The position numbers and the translations under genes were made by a program. Source: Mycobacterium adipatum (GTDB lineage Bacteria > Actinomycetota > Actinomycetes > Mycobacteriales > Mycobacteriaceae). Taken from it: 64,000 bases of DNA. A model generated the notes under the pieces. The model worked only from the letters and a program-made list of their open reading frames with translations. It ran no database searches and was not told the origin of the DNA. Shown here in pieces: positions 59,774 through 64,000 of the stretch; within the stretch, counting starts at the first letter, position 1; each line of letters begins with the position of its first letter. Location of the stretch: positions 4,526,001 through 4,590,000 of the forward strand of contig NZ_CP015596.1 in assembly GCF_001644575.1 (NCBI RefSeq). The letters are read 5' to 3'.

Positions 59774-59890
59774 CTATCCCCCTAGATTTCCGAGCACCGT
59801 CGGCCGAGTCTGTCGAATTCTCACGTGCGGAAACCTGGCCACAAACGCACACGCGAACGCCGACAGCTCGACGTGCAGACCGTCGAGTAG
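59774..59890 (-). pseudogene. C-terminal remnant of a 53348-like gene
   Basis: The frame reads LLDGLHVELSAFACAFVARF then P-H-V-R-I-R-Q-T-R-P-T-V-L and stops directly before the HIRAN gene ATG. It matches the end of the protein encoded at 53348-53719 (LLNELNVKRSAFVCALVAKF). The N-terminal two thirds are gone. This is a decayed paralogue on the same strand and in the same divergent layout. Confidence 0.75.
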
Positions 59891-60122
59891 CCTCTACCGG
59901 AGGTCGCTTCTCATAAATATCATCGCGAACGTTAATTTGCCAGGTATCGTCGTAGCGAAGGTTAGCGCAGCTAGCACAGGGGTGGTGACAATGACTGGAA
60001 ATCGATCATTCTTGCGTTCCATCCGTTGGCTTCAGACGACCGCGAGATGCGCGCGAGCCAGAGTTGTAGCGGGTGCCCCTGAGCAATCAGTTCAGTTCCA
60101 CCGACGCTGTCAGACTACGCAG

Positions 60123-60174
60123 CTATGGTTTGCGAGATTTGATGATCCGTTGATCTTGGGGAGGACGTGCGGGT
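60123..60174 (+). repeat. 52-base promoter/RBS repeat, right copy
   Basis: Matches 54020-54071 at 47 of 52 positions, including CTTGGGGAGGA. It leads into a GTG whose frame dies after 25 codons, so it now has no intact gene directly downstream. Confidence 0.8.
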
Positions 60175-60249
60175 GATCGCACACAGTGAGGACGAGTGCA
60201 TCGCATCGTTTTCGGTACATGAGGCGGTGGCCAAAATTGGCCTGCCCTG
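60172..60249 (+). pseudogene. 5' remnant of a 54069-like gene
   Basis: From GTG 60172 the frame reads V-I-A-H-S-E-D-E-C and stops after 25 codons. The start resembles V-Y-G-R-S-D-D-E-W of the gene at 54069. The region 60250-60373 up to the HerA-like gene holds no other frame; it must contain the promoter of that gene, but I cannot identify it. Confidence 0.55.
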
Positions 60250-60373
60250 ACCGAATTGGGTCCCGCTTAGTGACTATCGTCGGTAATTCGAACGTTACAA
60301 CGGCATACGAATCACTGACCTGCGCGCGTTGTCACCACGTTATCTGCGGCGAGCGCAGAGGGGGCCGACCGTC

Positions 60374-62131
60374 GTGACTAGCGACCCACCCAACGCACAC
60401 GTGGATAACGCCGGCGCCGTCGGGCAGGTAGTGGGGACCGAAGACGCCACGCCCCTGGTGTTCCACGTCGCCCTGTACCCAGACGCCTACCTGCAACTCG
60501 ACGATGTGGTGGCGACCTCGCGCGAAGTGCCCGGCAGGGGCACGGTAATGACGTCGGGCATCGTCACGGATGTCCGGTCCCGGCACGAAGGGGCCACCTT
60601 CGGCAGCGACGTGTTCCTCGTTTCCGAAGGTGTCCTGCCGGCGCGGGTGCAGGAGATCGCCGAGGTCACCACTACGCGGGTCGAGCCCGAACTGTATGTG
60701 CCGCCGCGGCCCGGCGCGGTGGCTCGGCGCGCCACCGGCACCGAACGATCCGAGGCGCTGTACTTCGATCAGATGCGACGCAGGCTGCCGGTCGGGGCGG
60801 GACGCGACGGCGAGACTGTCTTCGTCGACCTGGATTTCATCGACGGCAACCGGGGCGCACACATCTCCATCAGCGGCATCTCCGGTGTTGCGACCAAGAC
60901 CTCGTTCGCGCTGTTCCTGCTGCACGCGCTGTTCAACGGCGGGGTGCTGGCGCACGCCCACAACGCCAAGGCGCTCGTGTTCTCGGTGAAGGGTGAGGAT
61001 CTACTGTTCCTCGACAAACCCAACACCAGGCTCAGCGGCGACGACGGTGACGGCCTCCGGGACAGCTACGCCCGACTCGGCCTGCCCGCGGCACCGTTCA
61101 AGTCGGTCGGATTCTTCGCGCCCCCAACGCCGGGCGACAACAACGCGCGCCCCAACGTCACCGGGCGCACTGATGGTGTGCACGCCTTCTGGTGGACGAT
61201 CGATGAGTTCTGCACCGACGGGCTGCTGCCCTACGTATTCGCCGACGCCGAGGACGAACGCAACCAGTACACCCTGGTGGTGCATCAGGTCACAGCGAAG
61301 CTGCGGCGTGAGGCGGCGCCGGTGGGCAGCGACGGCGCCGTGACGGTTGACGGTGTGCACTGCCGCACCTACGCCGAACTTGTGGAGTTCATCGTCGACC
61401 GGGTCACCGACCCAGCCACCATGGCGGATTGGGCCGGGCCGGCCATCGGTGCTGGCACCGCGAACGCCTTTGTGCGCCGGTTGCGTTCCAGCCAGCGGGC
61501 GCTGGCCGAACTGATCCGTGGCGACATCCCGGACCGGGCCACCCGGCAGATCACTACGGCCAACCAGCAGGTGACGGTCGTCGATCTGCACAACCTGATG
61601 GAACGGGCCCAGCGTTTCGTCACCGGTGTCGTGCTCGCCGCCGAGACGGCCCGCAAGGAGGCGGCCGGCCCCGGCAGCCTGCTGTTCACCATGCTCGACG
61701 AACTGAACAAGTACGCCCCGCGCGAGGGGTCAAGCCCGATCAAGGAAGTGCTACTCGACATCGCCGAGCGTGGCCGGTCGCTGGGCATCATCCTGATCGG
61801 AGCCCAGCAGACCGCCAGTGAGGTCGAGCGCCGCATCATCAGCAACAGCGCCATCAAGGTGGTCGGTCGGCTCGACTCCGCCGAGGCGTCCCGCCCCGAG
61901 TACGGATTTCTGCCCTCAGGTCAGCGAATGCGCGCTACCATCGCCAAACCCGGGACGATGTTCGTCAGCCAGCCCGCAATCCCGGTGCCGCTAGCGGTGG
62001 AGTTCCCGTTTCCTGCCTGGGCGACAAGACTTTCCGAGGTCGGTGCTGGTCCCGGGCCATCGGCGGCTTCATCCGGGGGCACTGCGTTCCCGAGTCGACT
62101 TCCACAACCCGACGACGATCCCCCATTCTGA
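60374..62131 (+). CDS. HerA-like DUF87 ATPase
   Basis: A 585-residue HerA/VirB4-type ATPase. An N-terminal beta-barrel-like region (about residues 25-120) precedes the P-loop GISGVATKTS at about 168-177, in which the usual G-K-T/S is T-K-T-S. Walker B is FTMLDELNKY near residue 438, and I-G-A-Q-Q-T is the sensor. HerA pumps DNA for end resection in archaea, where it works with NurA, Mre11 and Rad50. Here it is followed after 11 bases by sbcD (Mre11) and sbcC (Rad50). Start GTG 60374. Confidence 0.82.
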   Translation: MTSDPPNAHVDNAGAVGQVVGTEDATPLVFHVALYPDAYLQLDDVVATSREVPGRGTVMTSGIVTDVRSRHEGATFGSDVFLVSEGVLPARVQEIAEVTTTRVEPELYVPPRPGAVARRATGTERSEALYFDQMRRRLPVGAGRDGETVFVDLDFIDGNRGAHISISGISGVATKTSFALFLLHALFNGGVLAHAHNAKALVFSVKGEDLLFLDKPNTRLSGDDGDGLRDSYARLGLPAAPFKSVGFFAPPTPGDNNARPNVTGRTDGVHAFWWTIDEFCTDGLLPYVFADAEDERNQYTLVVHQVTAKLRREAAPVGSDGAVTVDGVHCRTYAELVEFIVDRVTDPATMADWAGPAIGAGTANAFVRRLRSSQRALAELIRGDIPDRATRQITTANQQVTVVDLHNLMERAQRFVTGVVLAAETARKEAAGPGSLLFTMLDELNKYAPREGSSPIKEVLLDIAERGRSLGIILIGAQQTASEVERRIISNSAIKVVGRLDSAEASRPEYGFLPSGQRMRATIAKPGTMFVSQPAIPVPLAVEFPFPAWATRLSEVGAGPGPSAASSGGTAFPSRLPQPDDDPPF

Positions 62132-62142
62132 CGGAGCGCACC

Positions 62143-63312
62143 GTGAAGTTCCTCCACACCTCCGATTGGCATATCGGAAAGACACTAAAGGGGCGCAGCC
62201 GGCTCGCCGAGCAGGCCAATGTGCTCAAGGAGATCGTAGGTATCGCGCACGACGAGGCCGTCGATGCGGTGCTCGTTGCCGGTGACCTCTACGAGACGTC
62301 GGTACCGTCGGCGGAGGCTCAGCGACTTGTAGTCCACGCGCTCATCGAGCTCCGCAAGGGTGGTACTGAAGTCATTACGATGGCCGGGAACCACGATCAC
62401 GCAGGGACTTTCGATGCGTATCGGCCGTTGATGGCCGCCGCCGGCATCCACTTGCTCGGCCAGGCCCGGCAGGCCACCGCCGGCGGCGTGGTGTCATTTC
62501 ACGCCAGGTCCACCGGCGAACCGGTGAACGTTGCGGTGCTTCCGTTCCTCACCACCCGCTATGCGGTTCGCGCAACCGAACTATTGACACAGACACCGGC
62601 CGAGCACGCCGGTGTGTACGACCAGCAGGTGCGGGAGTTGATCGACCATCTGAAAACCGGATTCACCCCGGACGCGGTGAACATCCTGATGGCCCACCTC
62701 ACCGTCACAGGCGGCCTGCTCGGCGGCGGCGAGCGCACCGCACAAACCATTTTCGACTACTACGTGCCCGCAACGGCGTTCGGTTCGGACCCGCACTATG
62801 TCGCGCTGGGACACCTACATCGCCGTCAGTCGATGCCCGCTGCCTGCCCGGTGCACTACAGCGGATCACCGGTCGCCGTCGACTTCGGGGAGGAGGAGAA
62901 CGTCAATGTTGTTCTCCTCGTCGAGGCTTCACCCACCAGCCCGGCGAGCGTGGAAGACTGTCCGATCACCGCAGGTCGGCGGCTACGGACGGTCCGGGGC
63001 ACTGTTGCCGAGCTTGCCACAGCTGCAGCTGATTTCGGTGACGACTATCTGAGGGTCTACGTTCAGGAACCCACCCGGGCCGGACTGCGCGACCAGGTGA
63101 TCGAGCTTCTTCCCAATGCGATCGAAGTGCGCATCGATCCGAAGTTCGCCGCCCCCAGCGACAGGCCCGCACCCCAGGATCGTTCGGACAAGTCTCCTGT
63201 CGAGCTGTTCGACGAGTTCTGCGCCGAACAGCAGATTGCCGATCACCGGCTCGACACATTGTTTCGTCAATTGCTCGATGAGGTCACGTCGGCGGACTCG
63301 GAGGGTTCCTGA
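62143..63312 (+). CDS. sbcD: SbcD/Mre11-family exonuclease subunit
   Basis: A 389-residue Mre11/SbcD nuclease. All phosphoesterase motifs are present: SDWHIGK (Asp8, His10), AGDLYE near residue 44, AGNHDHAG near residue 80, MAHLTV, and LGHLHRRQ. With SbcC it cuts hairpins and blocked DNA ends. The start is GTG 62143. The sbcC gene follows after one base. Mycobacteria normally carry another sbcD/sbcC pair (Rv1277/Rv1278), so this may be an accessory copy, but that cannot be checked in this window. Confidence 0.88.
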   Translation: MKFLHTSDWHIGKTLKGRSRLAEQANVLKEIVGIAHDEAVDAVLVAGDLYETSVPSAEAQRLVVHALIELRKGGTEVITMAGNHDHAGTFDAYRPLMAAAGIHLLGQARQATAGGVVSFHARSTGEPVNVAVLPFLTTRYAVRATELLTQTPAEHAGVYDQQVRELIDHLKTGFTPDAVNILMAHLTVTGGLLGGGERTAQTIFDYYVPATAFGSDPHYVALGHLHRRQSMPAACPVHYSGSPVAVDFGEEENVNVVLLVEASPTSPASVEDCPITAGRRLRTVRGTVAELATAAADFGDDYLRVYVQEPTRAGLRDQVIELLPNAIEVRIDPKFAAPSDRPAPQDRSDKSPVELFDEFCAEQQIADHRLDTLFRQLLDEVTSADSEGS

Positions 63313-63313
63313 G

Positions 63314-64000
63314 ATGCGACCAATCCAGCTCGATCTCGAAGGATTCGCGTCCTACCGCTCAAGAACCATCATCGATTTCCGGGACGCCGACTTTTTCGTC
63401 CTCGTCGGCCCGACCGGGTCAGGGAAGAGCACCGTCATCGACGCGATGGTGTTCTCGCTATACGGGACGGTGCCGCGTTGGGATGACCGCAACGCGGTGG
63501 CTCCCACACTGGCTCCCACGGTGAATCGCGGGGTGGTGCGCCTTATTTTCGATGTCGGCGGGGAGCGTTATGCGGCACTACGCGATGTTCGCCGCAGCGG
63601 TGGCAAGAACCCGACCGTCAGCGTCAAGGAGGCACGCCTGGAGCAGTTTCAGTCCCCGGATGCGACCGGTGATCCCGACGATGAGGTGATCACCTTGGCG
63701 ACCGGACGTGGGGTCAACGCGGCGGTCGAGCGACTGCTCGGCCTGAGTTTCGCGCAGTTCACCCAGTCGGTCGCTCTACCCCAAGGCGAGTTCGCCCAGT
63801 TCTTGCACGCCACCGACGCCGAGCGCCAAGCGATTCTAAAGAACCTGTTGGGCTACCACGTCTACGACCGCATCCAGAGGGCGGCGTACAGCCGCGAGTC
63901 CGACGCACGGTCCCGGTCCGACGTAATGACCGAGCAACTCGCCCACTTTGCAGACGCCACGCCGGAGCACATCGACTCCCAGCGGCGCATCGTCGAGGGC
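63314..64000 (+). CDS. sbcC: SbcC/Rad50-family ATPase, 5' part
   Basis: The first 229 codons of an SbcC/Rad50 protein; the gene runs off the window. Visible are the N-terminal strand (QLDLEGFASYR), Walker A GPTGSGKST at about residues 35-43, and the Q-loop region ALPQGEFAQFLHA followed by KNLLGYHVYDRIQ. The first coiled coil starts near residue 195. It pairs with the SbcD encoded one base upstream. The zinc hook and Walker B lie outside the window. Confidence 0.88.
   Translation, partial: MRPIQLDLEGFASYRSRTIIDFRDADFFVLVGPTGSGKSTVIDAMVFSLYGTVPRWDDRNAVAPTLAPTVNRGVVRLIFDVGGERYAALRDVRRSGGKNPTVSVKEARLEQFQSPDATGDPDDEVITLATGRGVNAAVERLLGLSFAQFTQSVALPQGEFAQFLHATDAERQAILKNLLGYHVYDRIQRAAYSRESDARSRSDVMTEQLAHFADATPEHIDSQRRIVEG

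Overview
The window is high-GC actinobacterial DNA and almost certainly comes from a Mycolicibacterium/Mycobacterium chromosome. The evidence is a complete mbtL-mbtM-mbtN/mbtK lipidation locus for mycobactin with an IdeR box, a secreted *MtCM-type chorismate mutase, an LppA-like lipoprotein, EspC- and WXG100-type secretion proteins, many GTG starts and many 1-4 bp gene overlaps. The GlcNAc phosphotransferase genes suggest a fast-growing environmental species. I saw no rRNA, tRNA, CRISPR array, integrase or transposase.

Bases 1-27600 look like ordinary core genome. In order they hold crcB and a triple-DUF190 protein, the mbt-2 locus, a patatin phospholipase, the nagA-nagB-crr/PTS EIICB GlcNAc locus, chorismate mutase with a D-aminoacylase-like amidohydrolase, a TetR regulator with a clear operator, a DUF2993 protein, a sulfatase, a YceI-like protein and prfC. 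A reverse operon of wHTH, double-NTPase, macro-domain and MscS genes follows, then a mycobacterial DUF7159 protein.

Bases 27600-64000 are accessory and rich in nucleases. The parts are: a VapB-like antitoxin paired with a GIY-YIG nuclease in place of a PIN toxin (27.8-28.6 kb); an RNase H/DUF2510 operon (28.7-30.3 kb); a VapBC pair (33 kb); NrtR with an ADP-ribosylglycohydrolase-phosphatase fusion (33.7-35.8 kb), followed by a scarred pnuC; several HNH and zinc-finger genes; and two complete copies plus one remnant of a three-gene cassette, EEP-family nuclease, small HTH protein and VWA protein (40.0-41.9, 45.4-47.2 and about 50.2 kb). Two type VII secretion effector/lipoprotein modules lie between and after these cassettes (42.5-45.2 and 47.4-49.7 kb). 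Further on come a PD-(D/E)XK nuclease pair, an HD alarmone-hydrolase-like gene, an operon of HIRAN protein, EEP nuclease, SMC-like ATPase and HEPN-like protein (55.1-59.8 kb), and a HerA-like ATPase-SbcD-SbcC cluster that runs off the right edge.

The most striking pattern is regulatory. Four near-identical promoter elements (TTGTCGGTG, 8 nt, CATWCT) match the mycobacterial RecA-independent DNA-damage (PafBC, RecA-NDp) promoter. They stand before both EEP-HTH-VWA cassettes, before the DUF2510/RNase H operon and before a coiled-coil membrane protein. In both cassettes the HTH gene is preceded by two tandem CCGCA-N5-TGCGG palindromes. Together these suggest a damage-inducible, self-regulated nuclease island assembled by repeated duplication and decay. 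Its function (repair, phage defence or both) is inference.
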